Shown in pieces: positions 1-8,420 of a DNA stretch of 44,317 nt. Origin of the DNA: Methylococcaceae bacterium. GTDB lineage: Bacteria; Pseudomonadota; Gammaproteobacteria; Methylococcales; Methylomonadaceae. Location of the stretch: positions 1-44,317 of the forward strand of contig DAOUTG010000013.1 in the NCBI GenBank assembly GCA_030626845.1. Direction: 5' to 3'. The notes beneath the pieces were generated by a model. That model searched no databases. It was not told where the DNA came from and saw nothing but the letters and a program-made list of their open reading frames with translations. Position 1 is the stretch's first letter; each line of letters opens with the position of its first letter. The position numbers were made by a program, and so were the translations under genes.

Positions 1-2
1 AG

Positions 3-146
3 CCTGATATCCGTCCTTGGGATCAAAAGCCCAAGGTGGTTGAAAATGTTGATAATATTACTCACTTTAACTCTTTACTTAAAAGATTCGGTAAGGCAGC
101 TTTAAGCAGCATTCCCACCGAGTATCACTCACAATTGCAGTGTTGA
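3..146 (+). other. C-terminal end of an unidentified reading frame
   Basis: An open frame enters from the left window edge and stops at the TGA at 144-146, giving about 47 residues. It starts PDIRPWDQKPK and ends HSQLQC. I recognise no family. The composition is hydrophilic and protein-like, whereas the other forward frames give less plausible peptides. Its stop overlaps the transposase remnant that follows, so it may itself be part of a decayed mobile-element region. The upstream sequence is needed to identify it. Confidence 0.25.
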
Positions 147-228
147 TCTTCCTGAACACTGGCGTTATTCGAGTGCGAGGGATTATATGAGAGAAGAATC
201 TTTATTGCCAATTGTTTTGTTGAATTAA
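145..228 (+). pseudogene. Remnant of REP-associated tyrosine transposase (Y1/IS200-like), C-terminus only
   Basis: The frame from 145 to the TAA at 226-228 reads DLPEHWRYSSARDYM and ends LPIVLLN. The W-R-Y-S-S-A-R-D-Y block is the conserved C-terminal signature of REP-associated tyrosine transposases (RAYTs). Only about 27 codons survive. The same frame has a TAA at 103-105, and the HUH motif and catalytic tyrosine regions are absent, so this is a truncated, non-functional fragment. A perfect short palindrome lies 29 bases downstream, which fits the known association of these genes with REP palindromes. Confidence 0.6.
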
Positions 229-256
229 AACTTCAAGCAGAGCTTGAGGGTAGGCA

Positions 257-278
257 TTCCCAAGCTGGAGCTTGGGAA
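257..278. repeat. REP-like perfect palindrome
   Basis: Arms TTCCCAAGCT and AGCTTGGGAA are perfect 10-base inverted repeats around a 2-base centre, followed by CGAG. It sits just after the RAYT remnant. This is the arrangement expected for a REP element mobilised by such transposases. Copy number in the genome cannot be judged from the window, where I saw no second copy. Confidence 0.6.
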
Positions 279-297
279 CGAGACAAATTTATTGGAA

Positions 298-315
298 TCC
301 AAAACATGTTTTGGA
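298..315. repeat. 18-base perfect palindrome, possible repeat terminus or terminator
   Basis: TCCAAAACATGTTTTGGA is self-complementary over 18 bases and is followed by CTCCCGT. It lies between the transposase debris and the 3' end of the diguanylate cyclase gene on the minus strand, so it could act as a weak terminator for that gene. The flank GGACTCCCGT (312-321) is the reverse complement of the outer end of the inverted repeat at 17266-17275, suggesting the two belong to one repeat family. Confidence 0.45.
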
Positions 316-325
316 CTCCCGTGCT

Positions 326-1621
326 TTAATTACGCTTTTGAATTGGGCTAAATAAACAGCTTTGATTACGCCCTTTATCTTTAGCCGTATAAAGGGCTGC
401 ATCAGCTCTATGTAATACATCTTCATAATCATTGTCTTTTTTTGATAATTCAGCAATGCCTATGCTCACGGTAAATTTAACTTTGTAGTTTCGATGTTCA
501 ACTGAATTATTAGCAACGTTTAAGCGTAAGCGTTCGGCAATAATTAAAGCACCTTTTGTCGTTGTCGATGGAAGTAAAATAGCAAATTCTTCTCCGCCCA
601 AGCGAGCTGCCAAATCTATAGAACGTAATCTCGTTGTTAAGATTTTTGCAAAAGAGCACAATACTTTATCACCCGTCGCATGACCATAATTATCATTAAC
701 CTGTTTGAAAAAGTCTAAGTCTAACATTAACAATGTAGCGCAATGTTTCTCGGAACGATTCAAGCGTTCTGTTTCTTCTTCTAAACGCTCTAAAAAAACG
801 CGCCGATTAAAGAGTCCTGTTAAAGGATCTGTATTAGCGAGTATTTTTAGTTTTTCTTCCATCCGTTTACGAGGACTAATATCTTCTTTAATACCAATAA
901 AATGTTCAATAGCACCTCCTTTATTAAGGACAGGGGCAATATTTAGTTCTTCATTATATAAGCTCCCATCTTTACGCTGATTAATGATTTCACCGCGCCA
1001 AGGTTTGCCTGCTAATAGCGTTTGCCACATTTGCTGATAATAAGGCTTGGTTTGCTGAGATGATTTAAGTAACTCAGAAGGTTTATTCCCAATAGCTTCT
1101 TTTAAAGTATATCCTGTTAATTTTGTAAAGGCAGGATTAGCCCATTTAATAACAGATTTTCGGTCAGTAATGATAATACCATTTGCAGTGGCTTTTAGTG
1201 CGGCAACTAATAATTGATTCTGCTTTTCCATTTTAGTACGTTGCAAGGTATAACGAATGGTTCTAATTAAGCTATCTTCACTAAAATCACCTTTGACTAA
1301 ATAATCTGCCGCCCCTATTTTTAAAGCTTTTAAGGCAAAATCAGTATTATTTTGACCTGTTAAAACAATAATAGGCGTTTCTGTGGCAATGATTTGCGCT
1401 TTTTTTAAAGTTTCTAACCCTGATGAATCAGGTAATGATAAATCAAGTAATAAGACATTAAAACGTTGTTTAGTTAACTGTATTTTTGCATCAGTTAATG
1501 TTTCTACCCAAGTTAACTGAAAAAAAATGACCTTAGAGTTTTTTAGCCTAATTTTAACTAACTCGGCATCACCTGGCTCATCTTCTATCAGTAAAACTTT
1601 AATCGTCTCAACGTGGCTCAT
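326..1621 (-). CDS. Response regulator diguanylate cyclase (REC-PAS-GGDEF)
   Basis: This protein is predicted to make cyclic di-GMP from two GTP under phosphorelay control. An N-terminal receiver (about residues 7-125) has the acidic pocket IEDEP and phosphoacceptor Asp60 in LLLDLSLPD. A PAS/PAC domain follows (about 135-260) and then a GGDEF domain with an intact GGEEF active site (342-346). R333-S-I-D336 sits five residues before it and matches the inhibitory I-site, so product feedback is expected. I chose the ATG at 1621 (MSHVE); a TTG start at 1633 would add four residues. It overlaps the end of the upstream receiver gene by 14 bases, so the two are probably translationally coupled. Confidence 0.9.
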   Translation of the reverse strand: MSHVETIKVLLIEDEPGDAELVKIRLKNSKVIFFQLTWVETLTDAKIQLTKQRFNVLLLDLSLPDSSGLETLKKAQIIATETPIIVLTGQNNTDFALKALKIGAADYLVKGDFSEDSLIRTIRYTLQRTKMEKQNQLLVAALKATANGIIITDRKSVIKWANPAFTKLTGYTLKEAIGNKPSELLKSSQQTKPYYQQMWQTLLAGKPWRGEIINQRKDGSLYNEELNIAPVLNKGGAIEHFIGIKEDISPRKRMEEKLKILANTDPLTGLFNRRVFLERLEEETERLNRSEKHCATLLMLDLDFFKQVNDNYGHATGDKVLCSFAKILTTRLRSIDLAARLGGEEFAILLPSTTTKGALIIAERLRLNVANNSVEHRNYKVKFTVSIGIAELSKKDNDYEDVLHRADAALYTAKDKGRNQSCLFSPIQKRN

Positions 1622-2069
1622 GTTTTTTTCCAATGGGCAAACGAACTAAAGTAAGCCAATAATCTTCTAATTTATTAATTGTCTTTATAAAATCTGTTAT
1701 ATCCGTAGGTTTAGTAATATAGCTTGCAGCACCAAATTCATAAGCTTTGGTAATATCACTTTCTGAGTCTGAGGTGCTTAAAATGATGACAGGAATATTT
1801 TTTAAAGTTTTATTCGCCTTAATAGTCATTAAAAATTCAATACCATTCATATGAGGCATATTAAAATCGGATACGATTAAATCAGGGCGAGGCACGTTTT
1901 TGTAAGGGGGTTTATGCTGCAAAAAATCCAACGCCTCACAACCGTTCATCACATGATGTAAACGTGTTAATACGTTACCTTTTTTGAAAGTAGTTTTAAA
2001 TAAATATGCCTCAGAAGGTTCATCTTCTAATAATAAAATGTCAAAAGAAACAAGCGTTTTATTAATCAT
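1608..2069 (-). CDS. Single-domain response regulator (CheY/Rcp1-like)
   Basis: A 153-residue stand-alone receiver with no output domain. It has the acidic pair LLLEDEP, phosphoacceptor Asp68 in VSDFNMPHMNG, the Ser/Thr switch in ILSTSDS and the conserved Lys in ITKPTD. The loop after helix 3 is long, as in Rcp1-type receivers that pair with multi-PAS kinases. It lies between the hybrid-free kinase upstream (about 100 bases away) and the diguanylate cyclase it overlaps. It may therefore act as a phosphotransfer intermediate or a competing phosphate sink. Start ATG at 2069 is preceded by GGATC. Confidence 0.9.
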   Translation of the reverse strand: MINKTLVSFDILLLEDEPSEAYLFKTTFKKGNVLTRLHHVMNGCEALDFLQHKPPYKNVPRPDLIVSDFNMPHMNGIEFLMTIKANKTLKNIPVIILSTSDSESDITKAYEFGAASYITKPTDITDFIKTINKLEDYWLTLVRLPIGKKHEPR

Positions 2070-2172
2070 TTTAAAGATCCATAGTATTTACTTTAGATTT
2101 CAAGAGAAAGTGTTGGTAATTCGGAGTGAAAAAACTTGCTTTTTAAAGCAGATAAGATCCATTTATATTAAA

Positions 2173-5100
2173 CTATTCTATTTTTTTAATAGGGAGTGAA
2201 AATTTGAATACCGTTCCTAACCCCTCACCTTCAGATTCTACCCAAATTTTCCCCTCATGATGTTCAACGATTTTACGGCATAAGGCTAATCCAACGCCTG
2301 TTCCTTCAAAATGGCTCCGGGGTTGCAAGCGTGAAAAAACTTTAAATAAACGCTTAATTTGTGAAGGGTCTATGCCTATTCCATTATCGGAAACAGCGAC
2401 TTGGAAATTATTTCCCACTACTTTTGTCGAAATTTCAATTTGAGGGGCTTTATTTTGCTGATGGTATTTTAGCGCATTACCCATTAAATTTTGTAAAAGG
2501 CGCGTTATTTCATCTCCACTTGCAAATAACTCAATCCATTCACCGCTTATATTAATTGTTGCTTGGTTAGTTTTAATTTCAGGTGCAAGAAATAATAAAG
2601 CTTCATCTAAAGCAACACGACTATTAATTAATGTCATTCCTTCGTTCTTACGCCCAACTCTTGAAAATTCCAATAAAGCTAAAATCATTTCATCCATGCG
2701 TTTTGCCCCATCAACGGCAAATTTAAGAAATTGTTGGGATTCTGTATTTAACTTATTTTCTAAGTTAGACTCTAATAATGTCAAATAACTGCTCACCATC
2801 CGTAAGGGTTGGCGCATATCATGAGAGACAGCATAAGCAAATTGCTCCAAATCAGTATTTGAACGTTGTAATTCCTCTTCAGCTTCTTTTTCTGCGGTAA
2901 TGTCACGATTAACAACAATAGCCCCTTTAACTTTATTATAGTCATCAAATAAGGGAACGACGGAGTTATTAATAATTTTGTGACTTTTATCAAAGCATTC
3001 TATTTCTAACTCTTCGTCTAAGGTCGATTTCCCCTGATTAATAGCACGCACTGCTGCCCATTCATGGGCTTGTACTCGTTTTTTAGTATCCATTTTCCAA
3101 GCTTTATATATATAATATTTTTCCATGCCAACATAACGCATTCCCGCCCATATTTTTTTTGCAGCAGGGTTTCCCTGTAAAATCTGTCCTTTTTCATCTA
3201 ATATCCATAAGCCAATAGGTAAAATATCCATAACAGATTGTATTAATTGTTTACTATCACGCAGTGATTGCTCCATTAATTTTCTCTGAGTAATATCTTG
3301 TCCTATGCCTCGTAGATAAATAGCCTTTTCTGTCGCATCTCTTTCTGCTCGCCCTGCTGAGCGTATCCAACGAATCTTCTGTTCACAATCAATAATTCGG
3401 TACTCAACATCATAGGGTTCATTTTTTGAAAGGTGAGCCTGTATTTTATTCATCACTTTTTTTCTATCATCTGGATGAATAATGGCTAAGAAATATTCCC
3501 AACTTGCATTATTTAACTCAGGAAGTTTAAAAAGATGAGTTGCTTCTTTTGACCACGTTTGCTGATTAGTATGTAGATTAGCCTCCCAAGTAACAATTCC
3601 CCCATAGGTTTGACTGAGTTTAACCCGCTCCTCATTGTATTTACGTTCAGTAATATCCTCAATTGTTCCAATAAAATAATGAGGTAAACCATTGGAATAA
3701 TGAAATAAATGTACAGAATCATTTCCCCAAATAATTTTCCCATCTTTGCGAATATATTGAGTTTCTACAGGAATATGATTAGCCGTTTCATTAACCCAGT
3801 TTTGAGATGAAATATCAGGGTTAGAATAAATAATTTGGTTAATATTCATCGACAAAAGTTCATCATGCGTATAACCCATCATTGTACAAAAATATTGATT
3901 AACGACTAAAAAACTGCCTTCCAAAGAAAGATTAATAACACCAACGGGCGCGTGTTCAAAGGTTGTTCTGAACTGTTGTTCACTCATTCTTAACGCATTT
4001 TCTGCCTGTTTATGATTGCTAATATCAATCATTATTCCACGCAACCAACAAGGACGATTATTTTCAACACTTACCGAGACAATATCACGCAGCCAAATTA
4101 TATTGTCATTTTTAGCTATAAAACGATATTCAAGCTCATAGGGCTGCATTTTCTTAGTGTGATTTACACAATAGTCCAATACCCAAGCTTTATCATCAGG
4201 GTGAACGTGTTGTAACCAGAAGCCACTTTTATACCAGTCTGAAATAGAATAACCTAAGAGACGTTCAGCTTTGGAGCTAACAAAAGTAATATTAAGAGTC
4301 TGAGCATCCGCTTCCCAAACAATGCTTTCACTGGAGTTTACAATATCAATGTAGCGCTGTTCAGAGGTTTTAAATTTTGTTTCTAATTTTTTGCGTTCAG
4401 TGAAAAAAGCGGCGATGAATTGACTACATAACGCCATTCCTAGCAAAAATATATTAAGATCAACAGTTTGTATTTGTTCTTTTTCAATAAAAGCCCCTTG
4501 TCCATGATAACTATAAAATAAAGCCATTATTGCAAAAATAATTGCGGCTAAAGTAGCAGAACTCATCCCTAAATTAACAGCTATAAGAATCAATAAAATA
4601 GTGGTTACGCTAAAAACGATAGCACTAAATTCTACTTGTGAAAAGATAAATAAACTAATCGGGGTAATTAAAATAAAGGTTAAAGATAGATTATAAAGTT
4701 GCTTTCTTAATGATTCATGCGCGGTAAAAAAAGACAATAACAGGGGCGTTATTAGTGTTTGTCCCATTGCGTTGCCAAACCACCAAGAAACCCACAAAAG
4801 TTTTAATTCAGAAGTTTGAATAATTTCAGCATTCCAGAGTAATAAAATTCCAAAAGATGCACTGAAAGGCTGTAGAACTAAAAAAATGAGTATTAATAAA
4901 TTTCTAATGTCTCGAACTCTTGTCAGTTGTTGACGCAAATCGAATGTATGAAATAAAACTGATGCTATTATTGCTTCTAAGCTATTAATAATTGCAATAG
5001 CAACCGCAATTTCTAGGCTTAAGTTATTATTTAGCCCCAATAAAAGTTGACCGATAAAAATACCAGGAACAATACGAACGCCAAATAAAATAACTGCGGC

Positions 5101-5265
5101 TAGCGCAAAACCTTCGGCAGTAAAGACAATAAGGGTAATAATATGGTGAGAGACTTGAAGCGAAAAACTTAGCTCACCTGCAATAAAATAAATGATAGCA
5201 AGTAATAAGGCTTGTGTAATATACAACAGAGGTTTTTTATTATTTAAACAAGCGGCTTTAATCAT
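2173..5265 (-). CDS. MASE1 multi-PAS sensor histidine kinase
   Basis: A 1030-residue membrane kinase. The first roughly 290 residues contain about eight hydrophobic helices and resemble a MASE1 sensory domain. Four PAS/PAC units follow (roughly 300-425, 425-550, 555-675, 675-800), each ending in a typical D-I-T-x-R/H-K linker. The HisKA domain has the H-box AVSHDMRQPLRM near residue 814. The ATPase has an N-box (LMGNALKYH), G1 (DNGIGID) and G2 (GTGVGLALC). No receiver is fused, so the two receiver proteins downstream on the same strand are the obvious partners. The ligand is unknown; PAS domains of this sort often sense redox state or small molecules. Confidence 0.9.
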   Translation of the reverse strand: MIKAACLNNKKPLLYITQALLLAIIYFIAGELSFSLQVSHHIITLIVFTAEGFALAAVILFGVRIVPGIFIGQLLLGLNNNLSLEIAVAIAIINSLEAIIASVLFHTFDLRQQLTRVRDIRNLLILIFLVLQPFSASFGILLLWNAEIIQTSELKLLWVSWWFGNAMGQTLITPLLLSFFTAHESLRKQLYNLSLTFILITPISLFIFSQVEFSAIVFSVTTILLILIAVNLGMSSATLAAIIFAIMALFYSYHGQGAFIEKEQIQTVDLNIFLLGMALCSQFIAAFFTERKKLETKFKTSEQRYIDIVNSSESIVWEADAQTLNITFVSSKAERLLGYSISDWYKSGFWLQHVHPDDKAWVLDYCVNHTKKMQPYELEYRFIAKNDNIIWLRDIVSVSVENNRPCWLRGIMIDISNHKQAENALRMSEQQFRTTFEHAPVGVINLSLEGSFLVVNQYFCTMMGYTHDELLSMNINQIIYSNPDISSQNWVNETANHIPVETQYIRKDGKIIWGNDSVHLFHYSNGLPHYFIGTIEDITERKYNEERVKLSQTYGGIVTWEANLHTNQQTWSKEATHLFKLPELNNASWEYFLAIIHPDDRKKVMNKIQAHLSKNEPYDVEYRIIDCEQKIRWIRSAGRAERDATEKAIYLRGIGQDITQRKLMEQSLRDSKQLIQSVMDILPIGLWILDEKGQILQGNPAAKKIWAGMRYVGMEKYYIYKAWKMDTKKRVQAHEWAAVRAINQGKSTLDEELEIECFDKSHKIINNSVVPLFDDYNKVKGAIVVNRDITAEKEAEEELQRSNTDLEQFAYAVSHDMRQPLRMVSSYLTLLESNLENKLNTESQQFLKFAVDGAKRMDEMILALLEFSRVGRKNEGMTLINSRVALDEALLFLAPEIKTNQATINISGEWIELFASGDEITRLLQNLMGNALKYHQQNKAPQIEISTKVVGNNFQVAVSDNGIGIDPSQIKRLFKVFSRLQPRSHFEGTGVGLALCRKIVEHHEGKIWVESEGEGLGTVFKFSLPIKKIE

Positions 5266-5328
5266 GATTTATTATCTGAGGAATAATACTTTTAAGCATA
5301 AGGCGGACTTAGCCCGCCCTATAGATTT

Positions 5329-6339
5329 TTATATCATAGCGGCTATAATTGCCTCACCCATTTCAATTGTTCCTGTATTAGATTGAGGATTCAAATCAGG
5401 GGTTACAAATTGGCTTTCATCAATAATTTTTTCAACGGCGAGCTGAATCTTTGTTGCAGCTTCTATTTCTCCTAAATGATTCAACATCATCACACCTGCC
5501 ATAATGACAGCCGTTGGGTTAGCAATATTTTTTCCTGTAATATCAGGCGCACTTCCATGTACCGCTTCAAAAAGAGCGGCATCTTTACCAATATTTGCCC
5601 CAGGAATCAGACCTAAACCGCCAACAAGTCCTGCGGTTAAGTCAGATAAAATATCACCAAACATATTCGTTGTAACAATCACATCAAATTGTTCAGGATT
5701 CATCACTAAGTGCATACAACTGGCATCGACAATTTTCTCATCAAATTCAATTTCAGGATAACGTGCGGCAACTTCCTTAGCGACATCTAAAAATAATCCC
5801 GAAGTATATTTAAGAATATTAGCTTTATGACAAGCGGTTACTTTTTTACGACCATTTTCTTTAGCATAATTAAACGCATACTCAACAATACGCTCTGAGC
5901 CTTTACGTGTGACTACCGCTAAACTTTCAGCAATATCTTTTTCTTTTGTTAGATAATGTTCTAAACCCGCATACAAACCTTCGGTATTTTCTCTAACGAC
6001 AACAATATCAACATGATCGTAACGCGTTTGCGCGCCTTTCCAAGTTTTAGCTGGGCGAACATTAGCATATAAATCATATTCTTGACGCAAAGCCACATTA
6101 ATACTTCTAAAACCTTTGCCAATAGGGGTGGTTAAAGGGCCTTTAAATGCAACACGGTTTTTTTCGATAGACTCTAAAGTTTTCTCAGGAATAGGCGTAC
6201 CCTGTTTATCATACGCACCCATTCCAGCTTCTGCCTCCTCCCAATTAATCTTAGCCCCAGAAGCATTAATAACTTTAACAGCCACATCCATAATGGATGG
6301 GCCAATGCCATCACCTTTAATCAACGTTACGTTGTGCAT
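5329..6339 (-). CDS. NAD-dependent isocitrate dehydrogenase
   Basis: A 336-residue member of the isocitrate/isopropylmalate dehydrogenase family, which oxidatively decarboxylates isocitrate to 2-oxoglutarate. The substrate loop RSINVALRQEYDLYANVRP carries the Ser and Asn typical of isocitrate rather than isopropylmalate enzymes. In the nucleotide loop HGSAPDITGKN, Asp-Ile replaces the Lys-Tyr pair of NADP enzymes, which points to NAD. The family signature NMFGDILSDLTAGLVGGLG is intact. It is the short type resembling mitochondrial NAD enzymes and some methanotroph enzymes, not the 416-residue E. coli Icd type. It is divergent from the mtdB pair, sharing a 134-base upstream region. A homoisocitrate or tartrate role is less likely. 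Confidence 0.85.
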   Translation of the reverse strand: MHNVTLIKGDGIGPSIMDVAVKVINASGAKINWEEAEAGMGAYDKQGTPIPEKTLESIEKNRVAFKGPLTTPIGKGFRSINVALRQEYDLYANVRPAKTWKGAQTRYDHVDIVVVRENTEGLYAGLEHYLTKEKDIAESLAVVTRKGSERIVEYAFNYAKENGRKKVTACHKANILKYTSGLFLDVAKEVAARYPEIEFDEKIVDASCMHLVMNPEQFDVIVTTNMFGDILSDLTAGLVGGLGLIPGANIGKDAALFEAVHGSAPDITGKNIANPTAVIMAGVMMLNHLGEIEAATKIQLAVEKIIDESQFVTPDLNPQSNTGTIEMGEAIIAAMI

Positions 6340-6417
6340 TATTTAACTCTTTAAAATTAATAAAAATAAAGATAATACACAGATTTAGCGAGTTTTAAAA
6401 ATTAACGGGCTAAGTTT

Positions 6418-6426
6418 TGGTATAAT
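6418..6426 (+). promoter_or_regulatory. Extended -10 promoter for the mtdB pair
   Basis: TGG immediately precedes a perfect TATAAT (6421-6426), an extended -10 element; no good -35 box is found at 16-18 bases. The ATG at 6474 lies about 47 bases downstream and has a strong AGGAGAG ribosome-binding site at 6462-6468. The short region also serves the divergent isocitrate dehydrogenase gene. Confidence 0.55.
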
Positions 6427-6473
6427 CTACGATTTATTTTACCATTGCCCTAAAGACCCTCTCAGGAGAGACC

Positions 6474-7382
6474 ATGGAAAAGCCATTTATTCTACACATG
6501 CTGACCACCGCTAAAAATTTAAGTCCGTTTGATGTCAATATGGCATTGGATGCGGGCTGGGTTTCAACTGTTCCTTATACTAACGTCGAAGCAAGTGAAA
6601 TGACAGGGTTAATACAAGATGTTATTTTTTCACGTAGCCCTAAAGGTTTACAAAAAACGGGGATTTTTATTGGTGGGCGTGATGCAAAACAAGCAATGGA
6701 TATGCTAAAGGCAGCTAAACACGCGATGTTACCCCCTTTTGAAGTTGCCGTTTTTGCAGATCCTAGTGGTGCTTTTACAACAGCTGCAAGCATGGTTGCT
6801 GTCGTTGAAAAAAAACTTAAAGATAAATTTAATACAAGCTTAGAAGATAAAAACGTTTTAATACTCGGAGGAACAGGTCCTGTCGGGCAAGCCTCCGCTG
6901 TTATTTTAGCTCAAATAGGGGCTAATGTTCGGTTAATTGGTAGAAAACCAGAAAAAACACAAGCTATTGCAAAGCTTTGTAACGAAGAGTTTGGTGAAGA
7001 GAAAATTGCTATTACTACAGGCGTTGATACCGATAAGGATCAGTATATTAAAACGGCTGATATTGTTCTGGCAACAGGTGCTGCAGGGATTGAACTACTC
7101 AGTGCCGAATTAATTGCAGCTGCGCCTCAATTGAAAATAGCGGCAGATGCTAATGCTGTCCCACCAGCAGGCATTGCAGGGGTTGATCCCTTTGCCAATG
7201 GAGAGCCCATTGTGCATTCAAAAAGTAATGCCGTAGGTATTGGTGCATTAGCTATGGGTAATGTCAAATATCAAGCTCAAAACCGTTTATTGAAGCGAAT
7301 GATTGAGAATGATCAGCCTGTCTTCTTACATTTTAAACATGCTTTTGAAGTGGCACGTGAATATATTAACTCTTTAAAATAA
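6474..7382 (+). CDS. mtdB: Methylene-tetrahydromethanopterin dehydrogenase (MtdB family), copy 1
   Basis: This enzyme oxidises methylene-H4MPT to methenyl-H4MPT with NAD(P), a step in formaldehyde oxidation in methylotrophs. The N-terminal domain has the family block SPFDVNMALDAGW and FADPSGAFTTAA. The Rossmann domain carries GGTGPVGQAS (about residue 130), and the strand after it ends LIGRKPEK, whose Arg-Lys favours NADP phosphate binding. The ADANAVPPAGIAG motif is also intact. At 302 residues it has the family's usual length. It is followed after 46 bases by a paralogue in the same direction, so both are probably co-transcribed. MtdA, the H4folate enzyme, is a related alternative, but the overall motifs fit MtdB better. 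Confidence 0.8.
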   Translation: MEKPFILHMLTTAKNLSPFDVNMALDAGWVSTVPYTNVEASEMTGLIQDVIFSRSPKGLQKTGIFIGGRDAKQAMDMLKAAKHAMLPPFEVAVFADPSGAFTTAASMVAVVEKKLKDKFNTSLEDKNVLILGGTGPVGQASAVILAQIGANVRLIGRKPEKTQAIAKLCNEEFGEEKIAITTGVDTDKDQYIKTADIVLATGAAGIELLSAELIAAAPQLKIAADANAVPPAGIAGVDPFANGEPIVHSKSNAVGIGALAMGNVKYQAQNRLLKRMIENDQPVFLHFKHAFEVAREYINSLK

Positions 7383-7428
7383 AAACTTAAGCGATAATAC
7401 AACTTTATTTTATAACTAAGGAAAAATA

Positions 7429-8322
7429 GTGAAACGAAGTGTTCTTCATATGCTTGACCCAATGCCTAATAACAGTCCATTTGATGTCAATATGGCCGTT
7501 GATGCGGGCTTTGATGTTTTAATGCCCTATGCGAATGTAAAGCTTGATAGTGTTTATGGACTCACTCAAGACACTATCTTTTCACGAGGACCTTCAGGGG
7601 TTAAAAAAACGGGGCTTTTTATTGGTGGGCGTGATATGGCACTGGCCATAGAAATGCTTAAAGCAGCAAAAGATGCGATGATTCCGCCTTTTGAAATTTC
7701 CGTTTTTGCAGATCCTAGTGGTGCATTTACGACAGCGGCCGCATTAGTTGCCTGTGTAGAGAAAGAACTTAAAACTAAACATAATAAAGCATTAAAAGAT
7801 TGTAAGGCTTTAGTTTTTGGTGGTACAGGACCTGTGGGTATTGCAACAGGTGTAATTGCCTCCCTTGCAGGAGCGAATACTGTGTTAGTTGATCACTTAT
7901 CAATTCATACCGCTGATGATATTGCAAAAGAATATAACCGTCGTTTTAATAGTCAATTAAAAGGGGCAAAAGCGGGAAATAAAGAGGAAAAAATAGCGCT
8001 ACTTTCCGATGTAGATATTATTTTTTGTACGGCAAAAGCAGGGATTCAGGTTTTAAGCACGGAAGTGTTAAAACAGGCATTACAATTAAAGGTTGCAGGA
8101 GATGTTAATGCCGTTCCTCCTTTAGGGATTGAAGGCATTAAATCAAATGACTTTGGTGTTCCATTAGCAGCCGTTGAAGGTGCTGTAGGTGTAGGTTCTT
8201 TAGCAGTAGGTAATATTAAATATCGTTTACAGCAGAGGCTTTTGAAATCCATGCTAACGACAAAAAAACCTTTATATCTTGATTTCAGAGATGCTTTTGT
8301 TAAAGCAAGAGAAATTGTTTAG
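7429..8322 (+). CDS. MtdB-family dehydrogenase, copy 2 (divergent paralogue)
   Basis: A 297-residue paralogue of the preceding gene, sharing SPFDVNM-VDAG, FIGGRD, FADPSGAFTTAA, GGTGPVG and NAVPPLGIEG. After the second Rossmann strand it reads LVDHLSIHT where copy 1 has LIGRKPEK. An Asp at this place usually binds the ribose hydroxyls of NAD and excludes NADP. It also has an insert around KGAKAGNKEEK. It may use a different nucleotide or pterin from copy 1, or belong to the MtdC-like branch; sequence alone does not decide. The start is GTG at 7429 with AAGG eight bases before it. Confidence 0.75.
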   Translation: MKRSVLHMLDPMPNNSPFDVNMAVDAGFDVLMPYANVKLDSVYGLTQDTIFSRGPSGVKKTGLFIGGRDMALAIEMLKAAKDAMIPPFEISVFADPSGAFTTAAALVACVEKELKTKHNKALKDCKALVFGGTGPVGIATGVIASLAGANTVLVDHLSIHTADDIAKEYNRRFNSQLKGAKAGNKEEKIALLSDVDIIFCTAKAGIQVLSTEVLKQALQLKVAGDVNAVPPLGIEGIKSNDFGVPLAAVEGAVGVGSLAVGNIKYRLQQRLLKSMLTTKKPLYLDFRDAFVKAREIV

Positions 8323-8343
8323 TTTTTAAACTTAAATCCCCTA

Positions 8344-8410
8344 TCTCTGTAGATGACAAAAAATATTGTAAAAATAAATTACTTATAATATTTTTTGTCA
8401 TCTACAGAGA
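8344..8410. repeat. 24-base perfect inverted repeat between convergent genes
   Basis: Left arm 8344-8367 (TCTCTGTAGATG...) and right arm 8387-8410 (...CATCTACAGAGA) are perfectly complementary over 24 bases. The 19-base spacer itself contains GTAA and TTAC. It fills the 98-base gap between the 3' ends of mtdB copy 2 and a minus-strand gene, so it can serve as a bidirectional terminator. The stem is unusually long for that, and there is no clean U-tract, so a miniature transposable element is the alternative. Confidence 0.7.
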
Positions 8411-8420
8411 TTTTGTGTAA

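Noticed and set aside
2137..2150. TGCTTTTTAAAGCA as a terminator between the kinase and receiver genes
   Set aside because: The stem is short and AT-rich and lacks a T-tract, so it does not separate the two genes convincingly.
5302..5318. GC-rich short palindrome after the isocitrate dehydrogenase gene as a terminator
   Set aside because: The stem is only five base pairs (GGCGG/CCGCC) with no T-tract on the minus strand; it is noted only as a weak relative of the repeat at 16119-16147.
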